Notes under the pieces: generated by a model
What the model was told of the DNA's origin: nothing
What the model saw: only the letters and a program-made list of their open reading frames with translations
Databases searched by the model: none
Assembly: GCA_905211955.1 (NCBI GenBank)
Contig: CAJMCT010000052.1
Span: 1-7,058, forward strand
DNA: 7,058 nucleotides
From: an uncultured Eubacteriales bacterium
Lineage (GTDB): Bacteria; Bacillota; Clostridia; Christensenellales; Borkfalkiaceae
Reading direction: 5' to 3'
Made by a program: the position numbers and the translations under genes
Part shown: in pieces, positions 1-5,133 of the stretch
How positions within the stretch are numbered: position 1 is the first letter of the stretch
Layout of the letters: every line of letters starts with the position of its first letter

Positions 1-15
1 AAAAATAAAGTTTAT

Positions 16-46
16 AAAAAAAGGTTTGGAATTTTCCAAACCTTTT
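16..46 (-). terminator. Intrinsic terminator of rpsB-tsf
   Basis: A perfect 13-bp inverted repeat (arms 19-31 and 34-46; AAAAGGTTTGGAA on the minus strand) with a very tight loop lies 16 nt past the tsf stop. On the minus strand it is followed by a run of T (A run 16-22 on the plus strand). The flanks are A-rich on one side and T-rich on the other, so it could also stop transcription arriving from the left. It closes the rpsB-tsf unit, so pyrH and frr, which follow tsf in many bacteria, are not co-transcribed here through this point. Confidence 0.9.
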
Positions 47-62
47 ATCGTTTATTTAAGAA

Positions 63-944
63 TTACTTCTTCATTTGAGCAGCAACTTCTTCAGCAAAGT
101 TGTCGCTTCTCTTTTCTAAACCTTCACCCATTTCGAAACGAGCGAAACGCTTAATAGTTAAGGTCTTGCCCATTTTGTCGCCGTAAGATTTAACGAGTTT
201 TTCGATGGTTAAAGAAGGATCTTTAACGAATGCTTGGTTTACCAAGCAGAATTCGTCGTAGTACTTTTTAACTCTACCTTCAACCATTCTGTCGATAATA
301 GCAGCGGGCTTTCCTTCGTTGAGTGCTTGAGCACGTAAAATTTCTTTTTCGTGATCTAATACTTCAGCGGGAACTTCGCTTGCGGTTAAATACAAGGGCT
401 TAGAAGCAGCAATTTGAAGCGCTACGTCGTGAGCGAGTTCTTTAGCAGAATCACAAGTGCAACCTTCGATTTCAACTAAAACGCCAACCTTACCACCCAT
501 GTGGATATAACTTTCGATAACACCGTTAGCGGTTTCGTATTTAACGAAACGTCTGATAGCGATTTTTTCACCAATTTTAGCGGTTGCAGCGATGGTTTCT
601 TCTGACTTTAACGAAATTAATTCTTCGTTAGACTTAACGTCGTTTGCGAGAACGAAATCAACTACGCCGTAAACGAAATCTTTGTATTGGTCGCCCTTAG
701 CAACGAAGTCGGTTTCACAGTTTACTTCAACGAGTGCGCCTACGTTTCCGTTTACCTTTGCAGCAACGATACCTTCAGCGGCAATTCTTGAAGCCTTTTT
801 AGCAGCGGTAGCAATACCCTTTTCTCTTAAAAAGTCTACTGCCTTTTCCATATCTCCGTCAGTTTCGGTTAAAGCCTTTTTGCAGTCTGCAATGCCGGCA
901 CCCGTCTTTTTACGGAGTTCCATTACGTCTTGACTTGTAAACAT
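63..944 (-). CDS. tsf: Translation elongation factor Ts
   Basis: EF-Ts is the cytoplasmic guanine nucleotide exchange factor that removes GDP from EF-Tu. The 293-residue product has the N-terminal UBA-like segment with the family pattern (residues about 3-40: FTSQDVMELRKKTGAG, then DCKKAL), the TDFVAK signature at about 78-83 that contacts EF-Tu, and two core subdomains ending near residue 275. Length matches other Firmicute EF-Ts (about 290). An ATG six bases upstream (950) is in frame, but the TAAGGAGA ribosome site at 953-960 lies only 3 nt from it and 9 nt from the ATG at 944; starting at 944 also gives the family-like N-terminus MFTSQDV. It follows rpsB by 24 nt in the classic rpsB-tsf order and shares its promoter. 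Identity is certain; only the choice between 944 and 950 is open. Confidence 0.97.
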   Translation of the reverse strand: MFTSQDVMELRKKTGAGIADCKKALTETDGDMEKAVDFLREKGIATAAKKASRIAAEGIVAAKVNGNVGALVEVNCETDFVAKGDQYKDFVYGVVDFVLANDVKSNEELISLKSEETIAATAKIGEKIAIRRFVKYETANGVIESYIHMGGKVGVLVEIEGCTCDSAKELAHDVALQIAASKPLYLTASEVPAEVLDHEKEILRAQALNEGKPAAIIDRMVEGRVKKYYDEFCLVNQAFVKDPSLTIEKLVKSYGDKMGKTLTIKRFARFEMGEGLEKRSDNFAEEVAAQMKK

Positions 945-968
945 AATCATAATCTCCTTATATCAAAA

Positions 969-1712
969 TTATTCAGCGTCGGTAGCGGGTGCTTCAGCGG
1001 TTTCAACCACTTCTTCTGCTACTTGTTCGCCTTGGTTTGCTTCGATAACTGCATCAGCAATAACTGAAGCGATAAGTTTTACTGCACGGATAGCATCGTC
1101 GTTTCCGGGAATAACGTGGTCGATTAAATCGGGATCACAGTTGGTATCGGTAATTGCAACGATCGGAATGTTGAGTTTTCTTGCTTCGGTGACAGCGATA
1201 TCTTCTTCAGCGGGGTCTACGATAAACATTACGCCGGGAAGACTTCTCATTTCTTTAATACCGCCAAGGTTGGTTTCTAACTTATCTCTTTCGATTTTAA
1301 GTTTTGCAACTTCCTTTTTGGGAAGAAGGTCGAATTCGCCCATCTTTTCCATGTTGTTAAGTTTGTTAAGTCTATCAATTCTAGAACGGATAGTCTTAAA
1401 GTTAGTTAAAGTACCGCCAAGCCATCTGCTGTTGATGTAGTATTGTCCACAACGGATTGCTTCTTCTTTGATAGCGTCTTGCGCTTGCTTTTTAGTACCA
1501 ACGAAAAGCACGCTCTTGCCTTGCTTAGCCATTTCTACAACGAAAGGATAAACGTCTTTTTCAATGATTTCAACCGTTTGTTCAAGGTTGATAATGTGAA
1601 TACCGTTTCTTTCGCCGAAGATGTACTTCTTCATTTTCGGATTCCAACGTCTAGTTTGGTGTCCGAAGTGAACTCCCGTTTCAAGGAGTTGTTTCATAGT
1701 GATAACTGCCAT
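969..1712 (-). CDS. rpsB: 30S ribosomal protein S2
   Basis: S2 binds late to the small subunit at the head-body junction and is needed for S1 or SD-helix accommodation on the 30S. The 247-residue product carries the family signatures: GVHFGHQTRRWNPKM at 13-27, NSRWLGGTLTNF at 94-105, the coiled-coil stalk at about 108-150, ITDTNCDPD at 187-195 and IPGNDDA at 201-207. The last 20 residues are an acidic, Ala/Glu/Val-rich tail, common and variable in S2. The start ATG is preceded by GGAGG (1721-1725) at 8-nt spacing, and the N-terminus MAVITMKQLLETGVHFGHQ is typical of Firmicutes. It is the first gene of the rpsB-tsf operon, and its long 5' leader contains a stable hairpin that may mediate S2 feedback control. 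Confidence 0.98.
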   Translation of the reverse strand: MAVITMKQLLETGVHFGHQTRRWNPKMKKYIFGERNGIHIINLEQTVEIIEKDVYPFVVEMAKQGKSVLFVGTKKQAQDAIKEEAIRCGQYYINSRWLGGTLTNFKTIRSRIDRLNKLNNMEKMGEFDLLPKKEVAKLKIERDKLETNLGGIKEMRSLPGVMFIVDPAEEDIAVTEARKLNIPIVAITDTNCDPDLIDHVIPGNDDAIRAVKLIASVIADAVIEANQGEQVAEEVVETAEAPATDAE

Positions 1713-1735
1713 AATAAATTCCTCCGTTTCTCCTC

Positions 1736-1814
1736 CCCAACATACCTTTTACGGGGCAACATTTTCGATTGATAGTTTAGATTTTCGAAAACACGAATGC
1801 CCTTATATATTGGG
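1736..1814 (-). promoter_or_regulatory. Structured 5' leader of rpsB
   Basis: From the predicted transcription start (about 1829) to the rpsB ATG the mRNA leader is about 117 nt. It can form a two-part hairpin: GGGCA (1798-1802) with TGCCC (1754-1758), and TTTTCGA (1785-1791) with TCGAAAA (1762-1768). The internal loop is 6 by 3 nt and the apical loop 16 nt. CCCAA (1810-1814) can pair with TTGGG (1736-1740) to close the whole domain, just upstream of two purine-rich tracts (GGAGGAG, then the GGAGG ribosome site). S2 is known to repress its own mRNA through the leader in gammaproteobacteria; a comparable role here is inference. I do not recognise this as a named RNA family. Confidence 0.5.
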
Positions 1815-1835
1815 TGTGAATTTTTTTGCTTTTGT

Positions 1836-1864
1836 ATTTTAGCATAAATTAATGTGAAGCGCAA
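1836..1864 (-). promoter_or_regulatory. Promoter of rpsB-tsf
   Basis: Minus strand: -35 TTGCGC (1859-1864), 17-nt spacer, -10 TAAAAT (1836-1841). The spacer ends in TGC, giving an extended -10 (TGnTAAAAT), which suits a highly expressed ribosomal gene. Predicted start is near 1829. It lies just downstream of the terminator of the preceding ruvX-DUF1292 unit, so rpsB has its own transcription unit. Confidence 0.75.
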
Positions 1865-1894
1865 CCATTTTTTACCGCTTTTTATATAAAATAT

Positions 1895-1926
1895 AAAAAA
1901 GACCTACCTAAAAAGGTAAGTCTTTT
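1895..1926 (-). terminator. Intrinsic terminator of ruvX-DUF1292
   Basis: Arms 1915-1926 and 1897-1908 around a 6-nt loop. Read on the minus strand the stem is 12 bp with one U-G wobble (AAAAGACTTACC against GGTAGGTCTTTT), followed by a T run (A run 1895-1900 on the plus strand). On the plus strand the same position is a C-A mismatch, so the hairpin is better formed in the minus-strand RNA. It starts 10 nt past the DUF1292 stop. Confidence 0.85.
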
Positions 1927-1935
1927 GGTTTTTGA

Positions 1936-2286
1936 TTAGTCTTCCTCGTCTTCGTCTAAAACCTTGCAGAATTCTTCAAAAACTTCGTCTAAAAGTTTTT
2001 CGTCTTCTATGGGAAGAAGGTCGGCGGTTTCTTCGTCGTCACCTGCAAGTTCAAAAATAATTAAGTCGTCTTCTGATAATCCTTCGATTTCTTCAGCAGG
2101 TTCAAATGCCGAATAGTTCTTGCCCTTATATTCGATAGTTCCTACAAAAAAGAATTTTAACTTTTTACCATCGTCCGTGGTAAGTTCTACGATATCTTCT
2201 TCCATGCAGTCACATTCGTGTTCTTCGCAACCGCAATCACAGTCTTCGTGTCCGCAGTCGCAAACCTTTTTTTCCTTATCTTCCAT
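1936..2286 (-). CDS. DUF1292 (YrzB-type) protein with Cys-rich N-terminus
   Basis: The 116-residue acidic protein has the DUF1292 core from about residue 30 to 110 (IVELTTDDGKKLKFFFVGTI, then YKGKNYSAF, then the acidic DLLPIEDEKLLDEVFEEF end). No biochemical function is established for the family. In Bacillus and Clostridia the gene usually follows ruvX, as here: the gap is 21 nt, with AAGGAG (2295-2300) 8 nt before the ATG. The odd part is an N-terminal extension, residues 9-27, with seven Cys and two His in the order CxC-GH-xxCxCxC-xxHxCxC among Asp and Glu. This looks like a metal-binding tail (zinc or another soft metal). The last residues are almost all acidic. Family assignment is firm; metal binding is inference. 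Confidence 0.88.
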   Translation of the reverse strand: MEDKEKKVCDCGHEDCDCGCEEHECDCMEEDIVELTTDDGKKLKFFFVGTIEYKGKNYSAFEPAEEIEGLSEDDLIIFELAGDDEETADLLPIEDEKLLDEVFEEFCKVLDEDEED

Positions 2287-2307
2287 TTTTAAGTCTCCTT
2301 TTTTATA

Positions 2308-2733
2308 TCACTTTTTATTTTTATTATAATCGAGCAAAAATCCTTCTAATATAGATGCCGCAGCAACGCTATCGACGAATTTTTTGCGCTCACTTCTACT
2401 TTTGCCTTGGGCGATAAGCACTTCTTCGGCTTCTACCGTAGTGCAACGTTCGTCCACTTCGTAAACCGCTAGCCCAGTGGTTTCTTTAAGTTTTTCAATA
2501 AAAAACTTTGCCTTTTGAGTTTGAATAGACGGGCTTCCGTCAAACATAACGGGCACACCGCAAACGATTGCCGTTGCGCTTTTTTGCTTTACGTATTCGC
2601 CAATCTTTATAAGGTCTAACCTTAAATTCTTACGGTAATACGTTTCTACCGGCAATGCGTAAGTATTAAACGGGTCGGAAACGGCAACGCCTATCCTTTT
2701 ATCCCCAATGTCTAAGCATAAAAATCTTTCCAC
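2308..2733 (-). CDS. ruvX: RuvX/YqgF-family RNase H-fold nuclease (putative Holliday junction resolvase)
   Basis: The RuvX/YqgF (YrrK) family are RNase H-fold nucleases implicated in Holliday junction resolution and in 5' end processing of pre-16S rRNA. The 141-residue protein has the full catalytic set: LDIGDKRIGVAVSD at 7-20 with Asp8, the CGVPVMFDGS loop at 58-67, VDERCTT at 93-99 with Glu95, and VDSVAAASILEGFL at 120-133 with Asp121. Length matches the family (about 138-145). The only possible in-frame start is GTG at 2733, because a stop codon lies 10 nt upstream (2743-2745). The AAGGAA before it leaves almost no spacing, and a promoter -10 ends six bases upstream, so the message may be leaderless. 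It is followed by the DUF1292 gene in the conserved yrrK-yrzB pair; the usual upstream partners (alaS, ireB) are absent. Confidence 0.95.
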   Translation of the reverse strand: MERFLCLDIGDKRIGVAVSDPFNTYALPVETYYRKNLRLDLIKIGEYVKQKSATAIVCGVPVMFDGSPSIQTQKAKFFIEKLKETTGLAVYEVDERCTTVEAEEVLIAQGKSRSERKKFVDSVAAASILEGFLLDYNKNKK

Positions 2734-2739
2734 TTCCTT

Positions 2740-2768
2740 ATTTTACCATATTTTATTTCCCCTTGCAA
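2740..2768 (-). promoter_or_regulatory. Promoter of ruvX-DUF1292
   Basis: Minus strand: -35 TTGCAA (2763-2768), 17-nt spacer, -10 TAAAAT (2740-2745). The predicted transcription start falls on or within a base or two of the GTG start codon of ruvX at 2733. It lies after the terminator of the isc operon, supporting an independent transcription unit. Confidence 0.65.
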
Positions 2769-2781
2769 CATATTTTATAAC

Positions 2782-2815
2782 AAAAAAACGTGCGCTTTTT
2801 TATTAAAAGCACACG
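2782..2815 (-). terminator. Intrinsic terminator of the isc operon
   Basis: Minus-strand stem of 11 bp with one U-G wobble (CGTGTGCTTTT at 2805-2815 against AAAAGCGCACG at 2789-2799), a 5-nt loop, and a following run of seven T (A run 2782-2788 on the plus strand). The plus-strand version has a C-A mismatch and no good T run, so it acts on minus-strand transcripts. It lies 12 nt past the stop of the small membrane protein gene, so that gene is probably the last of the isc operon. Confidence 0.88.
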
Positions 2816-2827
2816 CTCTTTTCTTAA

Positions 2828-2992
2828 TTAGTCTTGGTCGTTATTTTTGGCTTTCTTGGTCATTTCGTTCATTTTTTCGGTCACTTTTTGTTGGCCTTCT
2901 TTAACAAGCATTTTCGCCTTGTTAGAATTAGTCACAACCAAAGCACCACCGACCATACCTAAAATAACGCCGATTAAAAACTTATCGTCCAT
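2828..2992 (-). CDS. Small single-span membrane protein (YtxH-like)
   Basis: A 54-residue ORF reads MDDKFLIGVILGMVGGAL, then VVTNSNKAKMLVKEG and a Lys/Glu/Asn/Gln-rich tail. Residues about 5-21 form one glycine-rich hydrophobic helix, probably a membrane anchor with a short N-terminus outside or in the membrane; residues 22-54 would be a charged, probably helical cytoplasmic tail. The layout resembles small YtxH-type proteins of Gram-positive bacteria, whose function is poorly known, but the match is to architecture only. The ATG has an AGGGGGA ribosome site about 7 nt upstream. It lies 50 nt after iscU with no convincing promoter and is followed at once by a terminator, so it is probably the last gene of the isc operon. 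Confidence 0.72.
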   Translation of the reverse strand: MDDKFLIGVILGMVGGALVVTNSNKAKMLVKEGQQKVTEKMNEMTKKAKNNDQD

Positions 2993-3042
2993 AATACTTC
3001 CCCCTAAGGTGTATTATGCGCATATTTTGTCGAATTATACTA

Positions 3043-3414
3043 TTACGCTTTTTGTTTGGAGCGGTAGTCTTCTATTGCTTTCTTTATGCCTTCTTCGGCT
3101 AAAACCGAACAGTGAAGTTTTTGCGCAGGAAGTCCGCCAAGCGCTTCGACAACCCTTTTATTAGTAAGTTTGAGCGCTTCTTCAACCGTCATACCCTTTA
3201 CCATTTCAGTAGCGGTAGAACTAGTTGCGATAGCTGCCGCACAACCAAAGGTTTTAAACTTTGCGTCTACGATAATATCGTTTTCTATTTTTAAACTTAT
3301 TTGCATTATATCACCGCAAGATGCGTTGCCGACCGTTCCTACTCCGTCCGCATTTTCTATTTCACCGACGTTCTTGGGGTTTTGGAATACTTCCATTACT
3401 TTTTCGCTATACAT
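3043..3414 (-). CDS. iscU: Iron-sulfur cluster scaffold IscU/NifU-N
   Basis: IscU is the cytoplasmic scaffold on which IscS sulfur and iron are assembled into a cluster before transfer to apoproteins. The 123-residue protein is a single IscU/NifU-N domain with the expected ligands: Cys33 and Asp35 in NASCGDIM, Cys58 in FGCAAAIATSS, and His101-Cys102 in LHCSVLAEEG. There is no C-terminal Nfu or ferredoxin-like domain, so it is IscU-type and not full NifU. At the place of the HscA-binding LPPVK motif it has LPAQK (95-99), in keeping with no HscA/HscB genes in the cluster. The ATG overlaps the end of iscS by 8 nt and has AAGGAG about 9 nt upstream, indicating translational coupling. Confidence 0.96.
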   Translation of the reverse strand: MYSEKVMEVFQNPKNVGEIENADGVGTVGNASCGDIMQISLKIENDIIVDAKFKTFGCAAAIATSSTATEMVKGMTVEEALKLTNKRVVEALGGLPAQKLHCSVLAEEGIKKAIEDYRSKQKA

Positions 3415-4597
3415 TTTTAATATCTCCTTTTAGGTTAAAGAGCGGTGACATATCGCGTAATTTTTGAACTGCGTTTTTAACCACGTCTACCGCGTAATCT
3501 ATTTCTTCTATGGTGTTGTGTTTTCCGAACGAAAATCTTATCGAGCCGTGCGCTAGCGCTTCGGGAATACCGAGCGCAAGTAATACGTGTGAAGGCTCTA
3601 ATGAACCCGACGAACAAGCCGAGCCGGAAGAAACGGCAATGCCTGCTAAGTCTAAACTAAACAGTATAGACTCGCCTTCGATAAAGTCGAACGAGAAGTC
3701 CGCGTTTGCAGGCAAGCGGTTTTCTTTTTTAGGACCGTTAAGTTTAACGAACGGCACTTCGCTTATGATTCTATCGATAAACCTATCGCGGAGCGAACTT
3801 ACGTATTCAAAGTTTTTATCTATCTCTGACACGGCAATCTTAAACGCTTCCGCAAAGCCTACTATCCCCGGAACGTTGGTCGTTCCGCCACGTTTAGTAC
3901 GTTCTTGGTGTCCACCCGTAATAATGCTTTGGGTTTTAAGTCCATTTCTAATATAGAGCGCGCCTACGCCTTTCGGCCCGTAAATTTTGTGTGAACTCAT
4001 ACTCATCATATCAACGCCAAGTTCTTTAACGTTGATTTTCAAAACACCAGAAGCCTGCACCGCATCGGTGAACGCAACCGCGCCTACACTATGCGCAATC
4101 TCGGCAATCTCTTTTATTGGCTCTATAGTTCCCACTTCGTTATTCGCCATCATACAGCCAACGAAAATGGTTTTATCGTTTACCAACGTCTTTAAGTGTT
4201 CTAAGTCCACGAAACCTTCGCTATCCACTTTCATAAAGTCGACCTTAAAGCCTTCTTTTTCCAAAGCCTTAGCCGTAGTAATCATTGCCGCGTGCTCAAT
4301 AGGGCTTATTATAATATGGTTGCCCTTATCCTTATACGCGTGCGCTATACCGCGAATAGCCCAGTTGTCACTTTCCGTTCCGCCAGAAGTAAAGTATACT
4401 TCGCTAGGTTTTGCGCCTATTATTTTTGCAATAGTGTCCCTTGCTTCGTCTACCGCTTTAACCGAATTTCTACCAAACACGTGTTGGCTATTGGGGTTCC
4501 CAAAGTTTTCGGTAAAATACGGAATCATTTTTTGTAAAACTCTTTCGTCCACGGGCGTTGTTGCCGCATGGTCAAAGTATATTGGTGTTTTAATCAT
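3407..4597 (-). CDS. iscS: Cysteine desulfurase IscS/NifS
   Basis: PLP-dependent enzyme that converts cysteine to alanine and carries the sulfur as a persulfide for Fe-S cluster and thio-cofactor synthesis. The 396 residues include the N-terminal YFDHAATTPV (7-16), the PLP-phosphate loop TSGGTESDN (70-78), His102 stacking on PLP, Asp178 and Gln181, the Schiff-base Lys204 in SSHKIYGPKG, and catalytic Cys328 in SSGSACSSGSLEPSHVL. The long, flexible Cys loop is of the IscS/NifS (class I) type and not SufS. It begins 5 nt after iscR, with GGAGAG at 4612-4617 about 14 nt from the ATG (a somewhat long spacing), and overlaps iscU by 8 nt. Because iscU is its immediate partner, Fe-S assembly is the likely main role; nifS is the common alternative name in Clostridia. 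Confidence 0.96.
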   Translation of the reverse strand: MIKTPIYFDHAATTPVDERVLQKMIPYFTENFGNPNSQHVFGRNSVKAVDEARDTIAKIIGAKPSEVYFTSGGTESDNWAIRGIAHAYKDKGNHIIISPIEHAAMITTAKALEKEGFKVDFMKVDSEGFVDLEHLKTLVNDKTIFVGCMMANNEVGTIEPIKEIAEIAHSVGAVAFTDAVQASGVLKINVKELGVDMMSMSSHKIYGPKGVGALYIRNGLKTQSIITGGHQERTKRGGTTNVPGIVGFAEAFKIAVSEIDKNFEYVSSLRDRFIDRIISEVPFVKLNGPKKENRLPANADFSFDFIEGESILFSLDLAGIAVSSGSACSSGSLEPSHVLLALGIPEALAHGSIRFSFGKHNTIEEIDYAVDVVKNAVQKLRDMSPLFNLKGDIKNV

Positions 4598-4602
4598 AAT
4601 CT

Positions 4603-5004
4603 TTACTGCAACTCTCCGTCTATCATTTGTTTTAACGTCATACTATCAAGCAGTTCATTTATGCCGTTATAAAGTTTTTTCCAAACCCCACTTGATGGGC
4701 AACATTTACACTTGCCGTCAGGGTTTACGCATTCTATTATCACCATATCGTCTTCTAACGCGCGCACTATTTCGCCAATAGTGATTTCTTCCGGCGGACG
4801 GGATAACGAATATCCCCCGCTCGCCCCACGCGTTGCCGACACCACGTTTCTTCCTGCAAGCGTGCGCATTATCTTTTCTAAGTATTTTCCCGAAACGGAA
4901 ATATAACTTTCTAACGTGCTTGCCGAAACGCTTTTATCAGGATAGTTTTTACCCAATATATGACAGGCTTTAAGCCCATATCTCGTTTTAGACGATAACT
5001 TCAT
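4603..5004 (-). CDS. iscR: Rrf2-family Fe-S-type transcriptional regulator (IscR-like)
   Basis: Rrf2 proteins such as IscR are dimeric winged-helix regulators that hold a 2Fe-2S cluster and adjust Fe-S biogenesis to demand. The 133-residue protein starts MKLSSKTRYGLKA, has the helix-turn-helix at about 26-50 (Glu43 aligns without gaps with Glu43 of E. coli IscR), the wing SATRGASGGYSLSR at 56-69, and a cysteine cluster C92, C99, C101, C102 followed by W108. C92 and C102 line up with E. coli C92 and C104, but the His107 ligand is replaced by Ser105. A longer reading from TTG at 5043 would begin inside the operator and at the transcription start, so I take the ATG at 5004, preceded by AAGGAAAA. 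It is first in the operon, 5 nt before iscS, and is probably autoregulated through the 5021-5045 palindrome. Confidence 0.93.
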   Translation of the reverse strand: MKLSSKTRYGLKACHILGKNYPDKSVSASTLESYISVSGKYLEKIMRTLAGRNVVSATRGASGGYSLSRPPEEITIGEIVRALEDDMVIIECVNPDGKCKCCPSSGVWKKLYNGINELLDSMTLKQMIDGELQ

Positions 5005-5020
5005 TTTTTGTTTTCCTTGT

Positions 5021-5045
5021 AATTGCAACCAAATTAGTTGCAATT
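5021..5045 (-). promoter_or_regulatory. Probable IscR/Rrf2 operator
   Basis: A perfect inverted repeat AATTGCAAC-N7-GTTGCAATT (25 bp) lies 3 nt downstream of the -10 box and covers the predicted transcription start (about 5042). Its size and dyad match what a dimeric Rrf2 repressor would bind, and its place would block initiation. The same repeat could also form a hairpin at the very 5' end of the mRNA. The binding protein is inferred from position. Confidence 0.72.
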
Positions 5046-5048
5046 AAT

Positions 5049-5077
5049 ATTATAAGCATACTATGTGTTATTGTCAA
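5049..5077 (-). promoter_or_regulatory. Promoter of the isc operon
   Basis: Minus strand: -35 TTGACA (5072-5077), 17-nt spacer, -10 TATAAT (5049-5054). Both boxes and the spacing match the sigma-70/sigma-A consensus exactly, so the unrepressed promoter should be strong and depend on the repressor for control. The -35 box lies only 9 nt past the terminator stem of the preceding gene. Confidence 0.88.
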
Positions 5078-5086
5078 TAAAATTAA

Positions 5087-5118
5087 ACGCCTTGCGGAAA
5101 CATTTTTCCGCAAGGCGT
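5087..5118 (-). terminator. Intrinsic terminator of the alpha-oxoamine synthase gene
   Basis: Perfect 14-bp stem (arms 5087-5100 and 5105-5118; ACGCCTTGCGGAAA on the plus strand) with a 4-nt loop, 15 nt past the stop codon at 5134. On the minus strand the tail is TTTAATTTTATT, a broken T tract that runs into the isc promoter. On the plus strand a cleaner T run follows (5122-5128), so the element could work in both directions. Confidence 0.88.
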
Positions 5119-5133
5119 AGATTTTTTTAAGTG

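Noticed and set aside
1443..1772. 109-codon open frame on the plus strand
   Set aside because: Antisense to rpsB and its leader; no convincing ribosome site or domain.
3016..3023. Palindrome ATGCGCAT between iscU and the small gene
   Set aside because: An 8-bp palindrome without further symmetry or a nearby promoter is expected by chance and has no clear role.
3034..3039. TATAAT on the minus strand upstream of the small membrane protein gene as a promoter
   Set aside because: No acceptable -35 at 16-18 nt spacing (CTCCAA, GCTCCA or CGCTCC), so operon read-through from iscU is more likely.
3510..3956. 148-codon open frame on the plus strand
   Set aside because: Antisense shadow of the C-terminal half of iscS, which holds the catalytic Cys328 loop; no protein family resemblance.
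3987..4781. 264-codon open frame on the plus strand
   Set aside because: It lies antisense to iscS and the end of iscR, whose motifs are intact; it has no recognisable domain, and long antisense frames are common opposite genes with this codon bias.
5005..5043. 13-residue N-terminal extension of the Rrf2 protein from a TTG at 5043
   Set aside because: The extension is encoded by the operator palindrome and would begin at the predicted transcription start; the ATG at 5004 has a ribosome site and gives the standard Rrf2 N-terminus MKLSSKTRYG.
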